From Strix aluco (lineage: Eukaryota; Chordata; Aves; Strigiformes; Strigidae), in the NCBI RefSeq assembly GCF_031877795.1, contig NC_133933.1, forward strand, positions 27,042,529-27,106,528: a DNA stretch of 64,000 bases. Direction: 5' to 3'. The notes beneath the pieces were generated by a model that ran no database searches, was not told the origin of the DNA, and worked only from the letters and a program-made list of their open reading frames with translations. The stretch's first letter is position 1. Every line of letters begins with the position of its first letter. A program made the position numbers and the translations under genes. Below are positions 23,969-36,805 of the stretch, piece by piece.

Positions 23969-26900
23969 AAAAATACACAAAATGATTGCATGTAGAATTG
24001 AATTTGGCACCTTTTAGTAAATCTCATTGTTTCTGCTTTTCTGTTGTTTGCTTTGCAGCTCAGCCATGCTGAAGACTCCAGGTTTCAACAGGAATCTTAA
24101 AAAGCTGTTTGATGCCAAATAGTGCTCTGGTTCTTTTACACTGCTACGTTTAATTAGGGTTTCTAATTAATCTTCTCTGTGTATTACACTATATCCAGCC
24201 ATCAATGTTAATAAAATCTTTGCTTAGTTTAAAGACTCTCTGAAAGTTTTCATTTGGAAAGTGAGACCATCTGGCCTCTCTACCTCACTAGGATTAGATT
24301 CTGGGTAAAGGGTACTCCATCTGTTTTTGAGATTCATGTATATATTACACAGGAATGTGTGCTGGGGCAAGGCTAAGGAGGGATTTCTGATATAGCTGAA
24401 TAGCTGAAATACAGTCAGATCTGTCTAGAGAATCCCTTTGATAGTCTTGAGGCAAAAAATAAGCAAATTTCCTTTTCAAAATGTTCTCAACATCTCTTCA
24501 GAGAAGGTTGTTTATTGCTTCCCAGTGTGTGAGGTGAAGTCTTCCACCGACTCAATCCTGAACATATTTAGTATAAAATATTGAAATGGTAATCCCTGTT
24601 TTACACCAGGGTTCCCAAGAAAGATTCTTCAGCCTACCCTGGGTATTGCTGAGGAGTCCCTGACAAAGGTGTAATACTGGGAGCTATGGAACTGTGCTGC
24701 TGGCAGACAGTACAGCAGTGTAGAACAAGTCCACATATTTAAATGCAGTTTGTGAGCTAGGATGAGCTCAGTCCTATCTGCTTGTTCATTCATTCATATC
24801 CCCTTAGCACCCCACATATGGTGTCTGACACCTCCCTGACTTTATCAAATAGGCAAATCAAATGCATTGATTTACTAAACAAGATACAGTATGGTTTTGC
24901 AAGTGGGAATTTTGGCAGTTGCAATGCTTCCCCAGCTGTGGTTATAAGGTGACTTTTTAAAATTACCATACATCCAGAGGACTAGATTTCCCACTCTTCT
25001 TCCCTTACTCTGTATTTGGAGTGATCTTGTGGTTGAAGTCCCTGTGATCGGTTCCAGCCATAGCACATGCTTCGTCTTAGCCTCTGCCCTCATCCTATTA
25101 CTTAAAGAAGACATAAAGTAGTTATGGGGCAGTCACATCCAATCACCTAACTGGCAACAGATGCTTATTTTATAATTTTAGGCTCATTCCCATCTTTCTG
25201 TTCTGGTTTGGATTGGTCAATATTAAAAAGATCCTGGGAGCTACTGTCCATATGAAATTTTGGATCAGCCACAGATTTCTGTCCACCAGTGAGTGAAGAT
25301 CAGGGTGAACAGAATGTTTTCCACAGCATTTTGATCAGAACAACTTGTAAGGTTTCATTGTTATTGAATTTAAATCCTATTTCTGATTTGACCTTGAACC
25401 ACAAACATTGACATTTGACATGAATATCACTTTCTGAGATCTCTTTTATTCAAATTTGTTTGCCATAGTGAATAGACTGTATGCATGGAAAAATGCCACA
25501 TCCTTTGGGTTCTCATCCTTCTTGACTGAAACAGGCAGAGACAAAAGATTTGCAAAAACTCTTTGAACATTAAAACCATTTCAAGAAAAATTACTATGAG
25601 TATCTGGAAATTCTTCCCCTTTTTTAACATGTCCTGGTTTTGTTCATCTGTTGTTTAAAAGAGAAAAAAAACCCAGAGAGTTTCAAAAGAGCTGAGTATG
25701 ACAGTTTGGCTTCTGTATGCAAAGAACCATTAGCTACAATTTAGCTTCCTTAGCGTAGCCATTTAGAACCTCGAGTAGATAACAGTGACTTTCATTGATA
25801 CTGGCAGATTTATGGGGCCATCATTAAAAAAGAGCGAAGTGGCCTTGATCAATGTTTTCAATGGATGAGGTACATACTTGCTTTCCATCAATATCAGACA
25901 TGCATCACTACTTTTCCTGCCTGTTCTTTTTTTGAGAAAAGATATAAATTGTGACTAAGGGAAGACTAGCTCTTTTCTTGAAGCTCCCTGCTACAGATTT
26001 TGATGGGACAGAGATCTGCACAAAAATTTCCTCTGTCCCACACCTTCCTCTTTTCTGATAGGTTTCACTTCAGGTCCCTAAATAAAGCTTTGGATTATTT
26101 GGGCACAAATAGTGCCATTTTGTGTTTTGGAAGAAATCAACACAATCATTTTAGCACATGAAAATAAAAATTGCATCTGTCTTAGAATCCATCACTGAGT
26201 AACAAATACAAGCAGGCTTCATTACCAGATGGGGCATCACTAGATTCACAAGGATGAATAGATTATTTTCAGCTTCTAATTCTACTTAGTTACATAGAAC
26301 TAACTTTTGACTTTCTATAACATTGTCTAGGTGTACTTTTTAAAGTCAGCTCTGTCAAAAATAAAAAAGTGTATGAATGTCCAATTTTGCGAATACTTTC
26401 AGCAACCCATCAAAGGCTCTATGACAAAGAGCTATAAAATATATACCTCCTACCTCTGAGGTTCCAGGAGAGGTTCAAAGCAAGTGATAGCAAACAGCTT
26501 CTGAATAGCCCCAGCAAACCAAGGCAGCCAGTTGTGTTAGGCCTGCAGCTGGGACCCTGACCGATGTTAACCCCCATCGCTCTTCTGACTTACTTCCCTC
26601 CTCAGATGGCAATTTATTTCCCCCTTCAGCTTGGTGCCCCGTCACAGTCCCACTCCCACAGAGGAAAACATACCTTCTGCATTAAGTTGCTTGGGAGCCG
26701 CATGTAACGCCAGGCTCTTATATTGGTCTCTTCTGAATTAAACTATGGCACTACCGATTGTGCAAGGCTGTGTTCTTGCAGATAAATTTCTAATGCTTGT
26801 TGAAATATGGGGCCATGCTATCTACACTGTTCTGTGTATTTTAGACTACAAAGTGACTTCCATCTATATTTTAGAGTACAAAATTGTCTGTACAGAAGTT

Positions 26901-29900
26901 GAGAAGAAATGAAGAGATATGCATATGAAGCAACTACGTATGAATGGGCCCCACAGTCCTATTTTGTCAGTTCACTGACTCTGAATGCCATTTCAAACTA
27001 TACCTTTTCATTTTGCTTTTCAGTTACTTGTATGTACTCTTACACCCCAGGCAGATTTGGATTAGGACAAATATTCTAAAATCACTGTCATTGTCTACTC
27101 AGGAGCCTGTTGGACATGACCAGGAGAGCATTTCTAGGAATTTTAAATCTCTCTTGTAAAGCCATTTTTTGTATTTATAAAATGTTGAGACTTTTAAAGT
27201 CCTTTTGCACTCTTTAATTACTTTCTCTTGTCAGAGAAGATGACTCAGTTGTTTCTAAGATTATTCACTTATAAATTCTGCATAGAAAGTGCCAAGACCT
27301 ATCCCCCTAGTCCTTCCTTCTAACTTCTAGATAGCAATAAAAATACTTCATATTTGAATTGATTTGTAATTCTATGCGACAATCTGAGTAACAGATGTAT
27401 CAGCTAAATGTGTTCTTTCTGTGAAGAGCCAGTTTATCAACATATTTTGAGAAAACATCATGGACAGATTCCTTTTATCAATGTAAAAACTGGGGCAGCC
27501 TATTAGTTTTCAAGCTTAGCAGAAGGTTAGTAGTGACTTGTTCAAGGTGAATCTTCTCTCAATCTATCTTTATGTACACCTAATGAGGAGCAAATCTGAG
27601 TCTTTCAAATTTCAGCTGTTTCTACAAGCTTTTCATATTTATCTGAGATTCCTCAGAAAGAAGAATTCGCAAGAATCGTTGGCACAGACATTGTTATTTT
27701 CTTCCCAAATGGATATAAAACCACAGTTTTTTAAAAAATTATTAATTCTGGCTAGCTGCTGGACTTTGAGAAAAATATATGAATAACGAAATTATAACAC
27801 TTAGTAAACATTCACAAGACTGAAACACAAGTTTTAATTTTTTCAATTTCTTGAATTGTCAGAAAAAATTTTTTACTCATGTTAAGACAATCATCTTTGT
27901 TAAAAACTACACTTATTTTCTTTGCTAATTCTTTATCTGCTGTTAAAACAAACTATGATGAAAGAACCCATTTTTCCAGCTTGAACGCCTTCAGCTAGAG
28001 TGGCTTTGAAAATCTTTTGTATCTGAACACTTTTACAAGTTTGTCTATATCAGTCAGATGTGTGAAGAGTGGAAGCAAAGATCAGTGAGAGGTGGGCATG
28101 TCTTATCTAAATCTGTTGATATTTGGAGCAATCATTATTGAAGAAGAGCTAGACAAGTGGAAGAAAATTATCAGAAACAGAAATAGAGATACCTGAAAGA
28201 GCAAGATTTTGCACACTTCGCTGCTGGGGATCCAAGAAGATAATATATTATGGGAGGGATCTACAAAAATTGCAATACTCTCTGAACTCAAATAAATTGT
28301 TAGTGTACAAACCCTCACACATGCCTGCCCTTACTCATATCTTCTGAAAACCTCCCACAAAAGGGCTATGTTTGCACACTGCCTCGTTGCCTTCTTCACG
28401 ACAAAGGAGTAAACCTGCCAGAGACCTTTCCAGCAAGTGGAGATCCACTCCCAGTCCAGATGGAGTGATCTACCAGGTTGCTATCGAGCAGCAAATCACC
28501 TACCACATGCCATCCCTACCAAAGCTATGAATTTCTAAGTGCATACATGCAGAATTACTTCAGCACTGTGAAGTTCCCAGCTGGCCATAGATTTGTAATT
28601 TTTTTTCTTTGTTATCATGAGAGAGATGCAAGTGGGTTAAATATTGATGCAGCAAAAGCACCTTGTCCTTTTATCTATGATTATACTGGAGGAGGAATCA
28701 TGTAGTCTTCACTGTAAAAATATAATATTGAAAAAGGAGACCTACATTTGAAAGTCTTTCAAGCATCTTAAAGATCGTTACTACACTTGTTATAACACTG
28801 GTGGTTTCATCTCAATGCGTAGTAGCTGTGAAGAATTAAATAAGCAGATAGATATATTTTATGAGAAATGAAATACACCATCACTGTTTTCACACTACTA
28901 GAATATGAAAACTTCAGAGCAACAGGAGCAAATATTCTTATTTTTTAACAAGAAACATATCTTGTTATTGTAAACAGTCAGATCTTACCATTTGATTATG
29001 CATTTGTAAAGTATAAAGTCATCAAAAACCTTTTCTGATTCTTGGTGTTCAGCAACAGCTGTGAGATATATGACCATGAATAGAAATGAATGAGAGCTAA
29101 ATCACGTGTTAATCATTTCCAGAACTAGGTCAAACATAAGCTCTCTCTTGATGCTTCCAGACACAGCTGTCTGTCACGGTCATCCTCTTCAACTGTCATT
29201 AGAGTACAAGTGATGAACTAAAAAGTTGCAGGAGCTGTGGTACCAAGCATCTACATGAAAAGTGGTCTCAGTCAGAATTCCTGCCTTCTCAGGGAAGCAA
29301 ATTTCCAGTTGATTCCCTACCACAGAGATGTAGCTTTGAGTCACCACAGAGATTAAGAGTGACTGCCATTACTGGCTTGCATAAAACAGAGAGTGACTCA
29401 CAGCCTTGTCCAGAATAGTTCTTTCTCTCCCTATTTCCTGTTTGAAGCCTGGATAAAGTGTTCCCCTCTCAAAAATGTGATGGGCACAGAGCTGGACAAG
29501 TTTTTAGGTATATGGAGTCTAGTGCTCTTCTGCATCTAGTTTAACACTGGAACAACTATGTACTTCAGTGGAGTTGTAGCTGATCGTATTGACTGTAAAT
29601 GACTTTGGAAACAGAGCCTAGCGATATGGATAGTTTGCGTAATCATCTAGACTAAGGAGGATTTAAGGATGAAATTTAAGTTTTAGAAAATATAGCTATC
29701 ATTAAATACCTTGATATATTCTGAATGAGATTAAGATATAAACCGTTCAGTCAGACCGACAGTTGCAAAATATTCATGTTTATGGCACTGTCATATGTGT
29801 GTTCAGGGGACTGCAAAGAAATCAGAAAGACCTTTCTGTTCTAAAAAAATGTTTATATGTTGTTTAAAAGCCACACTAACTGCTTCAGAATACTCCATTT

Positions 29901-30599
29901 GCTCTGTTGTCTAGAGCTAAAGATTGATGGCAAACTGATTCTCACTTTATCTGCAGATTGCAACACTTTGCGGTGGAGGAGACACAGGAGCCTAAGAGGG
30001 AAAGAAATCTTACAGACATAAATTTCTTAAATATTGGAGATTTTTACTCCCAAATGATCTTTAAGTAGTTTCTGTCAAGGTTTTTTTTATGCCATTATTA
30101 ACATAAACTAGAGGTATGCTATGGTGCAGGGAAAATTGAACAAGTGGGAGGAAAAAAGCAAAGATCAAGCACAGAAACAAAACCAAGAGGGTGAAAGATT
30201 CCTAGCAGGTACAGGGAATCTCACCGATCTGGCACACAGCTTTGGAAAACAGTAAAAATGAAGCCAGCAAATGCTTTCTGAAGTAATGGGAGAGCCATGT
30301 CAGAGGTTGTTTGGTCCATGTCTGAAATAGAGCTGACTAAGCATTGTTATTCGAAACTACTAGGCATGTGTGAGATTATTATTGGTGCAAAAACATAAAG
30401 TATGGGCAGACTGTTTAATATTTTTTACATATTATGCATATTTTCTCCTCTTAGCCATGATTCACTGGCCCAGATTTTGGTCAAAATACCAGTGAGAAAA
30501 ACTGAGAATAATCCTATACAAGGGAAAGGAGTTACATTAAGGACACATTAAAAGAAAGTTTAGCTTATGTATGAGTGATCACAAATTTACAGTTCTACT
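23969..30599. other. Intergenic DNA, no gene recognised
   Basis: AT-rich unique-looking sequence. A terminal-exon-like arrangement at 24059-24240 and a possible ancient palindromic repeat fragment at 29552-29612 are noted as findings. Nothing else is recognised. Confidence 0.55.
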
Positions 30600-30801
<202 letters not shown>

Positions 30802-32343
30802 ATGTCTCTTACCGCTGAGTAGCTCAGACTTTTATACATCTGAAGAAGAGATGATAGATAAACTGGAAGAACAGTTGTCAGTAGAAAATGATACGGTGGA
30901 ATCAAATGAGGCATGTGGACAAGGAATGACCATAATACGATGCTATAAACCTAAAGAGAAAAAGTGAGAAGGTAACTAAACCTGGCCTCACCTTCTTCTC
31001 ACAATAGTACACACGAAGCATGTCTTTCTAATGTATAAGCACTGTCCCCTTTTAAAAATAGTCATTGTGAGGTGAACACATACAGACTGCAATTGCAGGT
31101 GCCCCTCATTTGTACCACGAGCAGACGTACAGAATGTAGAAGGTTGGGTTTTTGACATTGCTGAGTATCTTGACCCAAACCAAAAACAACCTTAACTTTC
31201 ATTAGACAGTGTAAAGTCATTAAGAGTAAGGAAAATGGTGCCATTTGGGATAATTCTAATCTAGTTTATACATGTCACTTCTTGAAATAGCCTAAACATG
31301 CATTTGAGGATGTGATCATGTCACACATACAATAGCACCAGTGAATTTTTTTTTTTTTATCTAAATGTTATATACATGGAGTGTCAATGTTTTTCTTGAA
31401 GCGCCTGAGTGATTTATCTCAACAGCTTTCTGCACTTTGGAATTTCTTAACCAAAAGATTCTCAAAGGAAGCAGTTTAATGCAAACTCTCAATATGACAC
31501 ATTTCGGCAGTGATTGCTTAATGCAGCAGTGCACTAATGAATTGCTCCACTGCATCCTCTGATCATGAATATGAATCGGAGTACTATAAACTGAACTCAA
31601 TGTACTGATAAGTGACTGTATCTGATTGTGCCAGCAGCCAGATGATTTTCTCATTAATGAGCTGAACTATTAAAAGATGGAAGAATATGAAGCCAAGCCA
31701 ACTTTGCATTGTCTGAGCTTCTTTGCTGACATTTTTCCAGGCCTACCAGAAACCTTTGTCAACTTGTGAAAGAAAATTCACCAAAAAAAATGTTTTACAA
31801 ATGCAGTTAAGACAAATAAAGACTTAAAGGCTCAAATTCTGTTTCTGGTTACATGGATGTGACTCCTTTGTGGTTATAATGTTTCTGTTTCAATATGGGA
31901 TAATCCAGATATTAAAATTAAAGAATTACACACATCCTCTGCATTGCAGTCTCTGTTATTCTGAGTATAGGAACCCATGGCCACTAGTAAAAGACAGAAG
32001 TCTTCATGTTTCTAACAAACTCCACTATGCAGAACTTCTAAATTCATTAAATCAAGGACCACAGATTTAGGAAAGTTGTGTTGCAAACACAACCTTTGGA
32101 ATAACAGTAAACTGTTGGAAATATTTTTTAGTTTGATGCTTTCAAAGTCTTATTCAATGTCAAGCGTTGGTATGTCAAACTCCATTACTGTTTACAAGCA
32201 TCACCATTTTGCTTTGCAGTCTAAATATGGCCACATCTCATCTGGAGACAACTTCAGTACAAGTCCAGAATGAGGCATCTAGACCAGATGCAGAGCCCTT
32301 AACGGTTCTAGATCTTTGTTCCTTAGAAATGTCAAGCGTGGCT

Positions 32344-32349
<6 letters not shown>
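30802..32349. other. Intergenic DNA beside the microsatellite
   Basis: An acidic open segment immediately follows the microsatellite (about 30829-30967, see findings). The rest is AT-rich with no recognised gene or transposon. Confidence 0.5.
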
Positions 32350-32383
<34 letters not shown>

Positions 32384-32402
32384 AGGGGGAAAAAAAAAAA
32401 AA
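32350..32402 (+). repeat. A30 tract, short spacer, A13 tract
   Basis: A pure run of 30 adenines (32350-32379) is followed by a G-rich 10-bp spacer and 13 more adenines. There is no AATAAA in the preceding 30 bp and no recognisable retrocopy upstream, so it is listed as a simple repeat and not as a retrogene tail. Confidence 0.9.
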
Positions 32403-35400
32403 GCTGTGGCTTGAAAGCTGCAGCATCACAATTGGACCAGAAAAGTGTAAACCCATGGTCAACACTATTATAGCAATTCTGCCTCTAGAGGGCATTACAA
32501 GCTAAAGGTTTTCTCTGACAAGTGTTGAGAACATCTTGGATCAGCCCAGAAGGCAGCTCTTAAATTACCTAAATGAAAAGATTTTCTGTGTTTACAACAT
32601 CAGCTATACAGGAGTCAAACAAAATTATTGGGTAGCAACACTGAAAGATCTGTAATCCACTGAGTAACAGCAGATAGATTCGGTAAGAAGAGACGTTACC
32701 AGACATTTTCTAATATCCCTGAAATTTCTCATGATGTGAGATGTTGTGAGCAACTTTTAGCACATTACTGTTCTATTTTAATGACTTTGCCTGCATCCTT
32801 TTTATGAGTGCTGTGATCCCCAGTGGTGGTTAAACCTGATGATCATTGGTCATTGGTATAGAGGCTTTGAATCCCTACAACCTGGCATGTAGGCCAGTGT
32901 ATCCGATATAGAAATAAATAACATTATTATTTGACTCTCTCAAGATCTATGATCTATACAAATTTCTCAAATATTAGTGGACATCAAAGTATTATGTTCC
33001 AGGCTTTTTATACATTAGACAGAGGTATCTAAGTGACATATCAGAGATACCCTGTTAGTGAGCTCATAAGACATTCCCAGTAAGTGCTACTTCCTAAAGG
33101 TATTTGATAATCCTCTTCAGCCATGCAGCATGAAAAAGCCCTACAGTATTTTTTTTTCTCTGTACATGTGGACTAAATCAGTCCAAATCACAAAAAATAT
33201 ATGTGTTTCTGTGGCTGAAAAGCAAGGATCATGCACATTTCGCTGTATGTTGAAGGCTGTATTTTATTATTGCAGAAAACAGCAACCAGGTCACTTTGGT
33301 ATATCTTGGCTATATATGTTTTACTATTCACATTTGTTCAACTGCAATTGACTGAAATACATTTAATGGGGCAATAAGAATATCTATGCATCTTTTTCTG
33401 AAGACTGGTATATAGCTCCTTATATTTGTCTATTTCTCTGGCATCACAGTTATTCTTTCTGATTTTTGGATACTGCTTTGAGTAGTTTGCTAAATGTCAT
33501 AGCCAACTACATTTCTAAGAGGCTATATATCTTACAGACTCATCAAGATCCATGAGTCCATTTCAAACTTTCAGAGTGTTCCTCTCCTGTGACTATACCC
33601 ATTCTGCATGTTAAGATTTTGTACTGTGAGAATAGATTGCAACATCTCCTATAAAACAGAAGAATATTCTCTAAAGTACACACCATTCAGTATTGGAATG
33701 TTATAAAGCACCAATTTTATTAATAAGGAAAACCTACAGTAAATAAAATATTAAAAATACATTACGGAAATATATTTTTTAAAGTAATTTGATAATTAAA
33801 ATTGATATGGTAAACTATATCAATAAGGAAGATATACAGGAGTAAAGTAAAATCTCTTACACGATCACTTAGTGTTTATATTGATAGACTGGTTACATAA
33901 TGACATCATCAAAATTCTTACTGTCTTGTTCACTATATTATTGCAGTGAATAAAAATATCAAAATTTTAGCTTTAACTGTCTTTAGATAAAAACTGTAGG
34001 TTTGTTTTGTGCAAACATTTTGATTTAAACAAGAGAGCAAACCAAAACTTTCTTTTCCAGACAGAGACATTCACTTGCTTGCCACAGAGTGTTACAAAAT
34101 AGAAGTGGTAGTCTACCCCAGAGTCACAGAAATTAGGTCCACTCCAGGGCTAAAATTTATCTTTTATCTCCTTTCCTACATACTGCAGAGTTGCTGCCAT
34201 TCACTTCCAAATATTTTTTTTAATTGCTCATGATGTCCAATTCCTCTACATAATAAAAACCTACTGGTGTCCTCTGTGCAATATCATGTATTCTGAGCTT
34301 CTTTTGTAATCAAGGGAGTCCAACATGCTGTAGGTATCCCAAGACTGGCTTCTTGAACTATCACTAGATGTTCCTTTTAATATTGGGAGTTTTCTCTATC
34401 AGCCTCATCCATATGTAGAAAAAAATGTAGGGGCAGGTTCTTGTAGGCCATGCTCACAAAGGTTCTTGGACTGTGCAGCATCTGGGTGGGAGTTAAAACT
34501 AAAAATATCTCAAGATGCAACTAAAGTTTCAAAGATTGATATGCTTTTACATTTAAAAATATATTCAAGCTAATCCTCTGTTACCTCTCTCCATGTGTTT
34601 ACATGCAGTTTAAGAGAGTAATAAAAATAATAAGTCTTTACATAATGGAAGAATTGGTAAAGGTCCCACTAGAATAATTATCAAATGGTTTGTATAAATG
34701 TACTAAATAAGTGCTGAATGTACTTAATGAGAAATGAAAGGATTCTGGGATTATAGTGTGGCCACACTAAATAACTTGGATGTTATATGCCCATGAATGA
34801 CATATATTCTGTGTGAACTCCAGTTAAATAAAAGTATTGGGTTTCCTGTGAAATATTATTGGCAAAAGAATCCCAAACCCCAAACCTGGCAGGTAATATG
34901 GTTGCTACTTTATTAATTTTGTGGATGTTTATTTATCTAATAAAATGAACAGACCTGCTTTTTTGTAAGAAGGTTTCTGGCAAGTAGCTAGCTGCTTAGA
35001 AATGGAAAAGTTGGGTGTTTGTTTTTTTTTTTTTACTTAAGAGGAGGAAAAGTGTGTGTGTGTCAATTAAAATTAGAAGTGTTGGTTTTAATCTCCTTCT
35101 GTGCTCCAGTTCCTTAGCTATGAGCACTAACTGCCATTGCAGTACAGGCTGCATGGTAGGCTTTGTTTTGTCCTGGGGTCAGATACTGAAAGGAAGAAAG
35201 AGAAGGAAAGATTAATATGATAAAGGCATTGCCATTTCTAATCGGACTGATGGGAAACTGTGGTATGAAGTTAAAGAGGCAACACAGGGTGAATTACTGT
35301 GATGAACTACCTTAAAGCTGAAGCAATCAAAGAGATAGCTCTCACATATAAAAATTACTGTGGCATCTTTATTCATCAACAGTTTTGCACAAGTGTCTCA

Positions 35401-36639
35401 TGTTCAATCCCTTCCATGAACAACTGAAGCACTCTGATACATTTGATCAGATTAAATCTTATCAGGGAGACTTAGCTACTGATGTGGCTGCTTCTCACTT
35501 CCCAGAGTTAATTTCTTGTTGCCATGCAGAAGAATAAACTTTTCAAAGCTTGAAAACGACAAACTCCAAAAAATAACAACAGTACAGCCCAGTGCCTGCA
35601 CTTGTAACCTCCTGTAATGGAATTGAAAGTGCTTTTACTCTTGTGTATGATAGCAGTAAAACTTTTTCACATAGGCTGACAGCTGAAAACCTGCAGAAGT
35701 GAAATTTGTGACCCGTAGTTAAGAAAGTATTCATACAAACACACATCTCACGGAGGTTTTCTGCACAATTGTAGGGGACAAAAGAATCACATAACAAAAT
35801 TCAGTAATGAAAAGCCTACCACTGAGTAACAGACAAACAGATATAATTGATTCTAATATAGTCAAATGATACGAAAAATCAAACATGGTATCTTAGAGAA
35901 TTCAGCATAAAACTCCTGTAAAAATTCACTCACATGATTTTAAGAATTCACTTAGAATTTGCTCTTTAAGAAATGCTGATCTTCCCACGATGCTGGGCTC
36001 TGAAGGTACTCAATATTTTGCAGGATTGCATGCTAGTGAACACAGCAGACTATCAGTTTTGTGTGATCAAATGTGTTCTTCTCTGCCAAGCATCACATGA
36101 TTATGTACCCACATACTAGTCTGCTTAACACAGGACTAAGAATAAATACACAGCTGTATCACCCACAGAAGAGCTAAAAGGATTTAAAATAATATCACCT
36201 ATGTAAATAGCCTATCCTGTCCTTCCAAAGAGATGGATCAGTATCCAAAAAAGATGCATACTAACACTGTAAATGATGAACAATAATAACCAAATAGTTA
36301 TAGTTGGGAGAAAAAAACAACAGAAGTAATTTTTAAACTTTATTTCTTTCTTTGGTGATAACCTCACCTACAAACCTGTAATAAATACAATGTGATTCCA
36401 AGTCTTTTACATGATTACTCTGGTTTTGTATCCTAAAGTATTTACATTAAATAAAAAATACCAGTTTCAGAAATAATTTTCCTAAGATAATACTTTTTTT
36501 TTTTTTTGCAAAACCACAAAAAAAATATTTTTTGATAAATCTTGGAAACTGTATTGCTTAAAGACCAAGCAAAATCATTTTATACTACTTACTTCAGACA
36601 TAGTATATCACTTTACAGAAAGAGTACTTTATGGGACAT
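32403..36639. other. Intergenic DNA just downstream of SPATA17
   Basis: AT-rich sequence (notably 33700-34000) with T runs. Minus-strand AATAAA at 36339-36344 could mark an alternative SPATA17 end. No exon or transposon was recognised. Confidence 0.55.
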
Positions 36640-36724
36640 TCAGTCAACATACTGCTGTGCATTTGTTGAAATACATTTATTGAGTACTTATCAGGTGTCC
36701 TATATTGTGTAGTTTACAGGACAA
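36640..36724 (-). other. SPATA17: SPATA17 3' UTR with poly(A) signal (inferred)
   Basis: On the minus strand a canonical AATAAA lies at 36676-36681, only 43 nt after the TAA stop. Cleavage would be expected about 10-30 nt further, near 36650-36665, giving a very short 3' UTR. A second AATAAA on the minus strand at 36339-36344 could serve a longer isoform. The end point is inferred from the signal and not from transcript data. Confidence 0.55.
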
Positions 36725-36805
36725 TTACACTATTTGCCCAGCTCTGGAATAAGTTTTTCCAAACTTTTCGAAGAGAACAATTGGTGGTAACACTGTCTGA
36801 AAGTC
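36725..36805 (-). CDS. SPATA17: SPATA17 terminal coding exon (partial gene)
   Basis: This exon encodes the C-terminal 26 residues and stop codon of spermatogenesis-associated protein 17, an IQ-motif protein expressed mainly in testis. Read on the minus strand it starts DFQTVLPP, continues through LFEKFGKTYSRAGQIV and ends in TAA at 36725-36727. From memory, the human protein ends with a closely similar segment (DFQTVLP, a KYGKLYSKAGQIV-like tail), and the match runs to the final valine. The splice acceptor is strong: a T-rich tract followed by CTCATTTCTTTAG just upstream (on + the AG is the ct at 36806-36807). The exon begins in phase 0, which fits the phase-0 end of the exon at 58765-58900, so the join reads WVADK then DFQTV as in the mammalian protein. 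It has no ATG. Codon usage looks ordinary and I see no frameshift or stop. Identification rests on recalled homology, not a database search. Confidence 0.93.
   Translation of the reverse strand, partial: DFQTVLPPIVLFEKFGKTYSRAGQIV

Noticed and set aside
25628..25680. TGTCCTGGTTTTGTTC resembling the 5' end of the solo LTR at 55572.
   Set aside because: Similarity stops after about 11 bases and there is no LTR structure downstream.
32167..32505. 112-codon plus-strand frame spanning the A30 tract.
   Set aside because: Its core is poly-lysine from the homopolymer, with no domain on either side.
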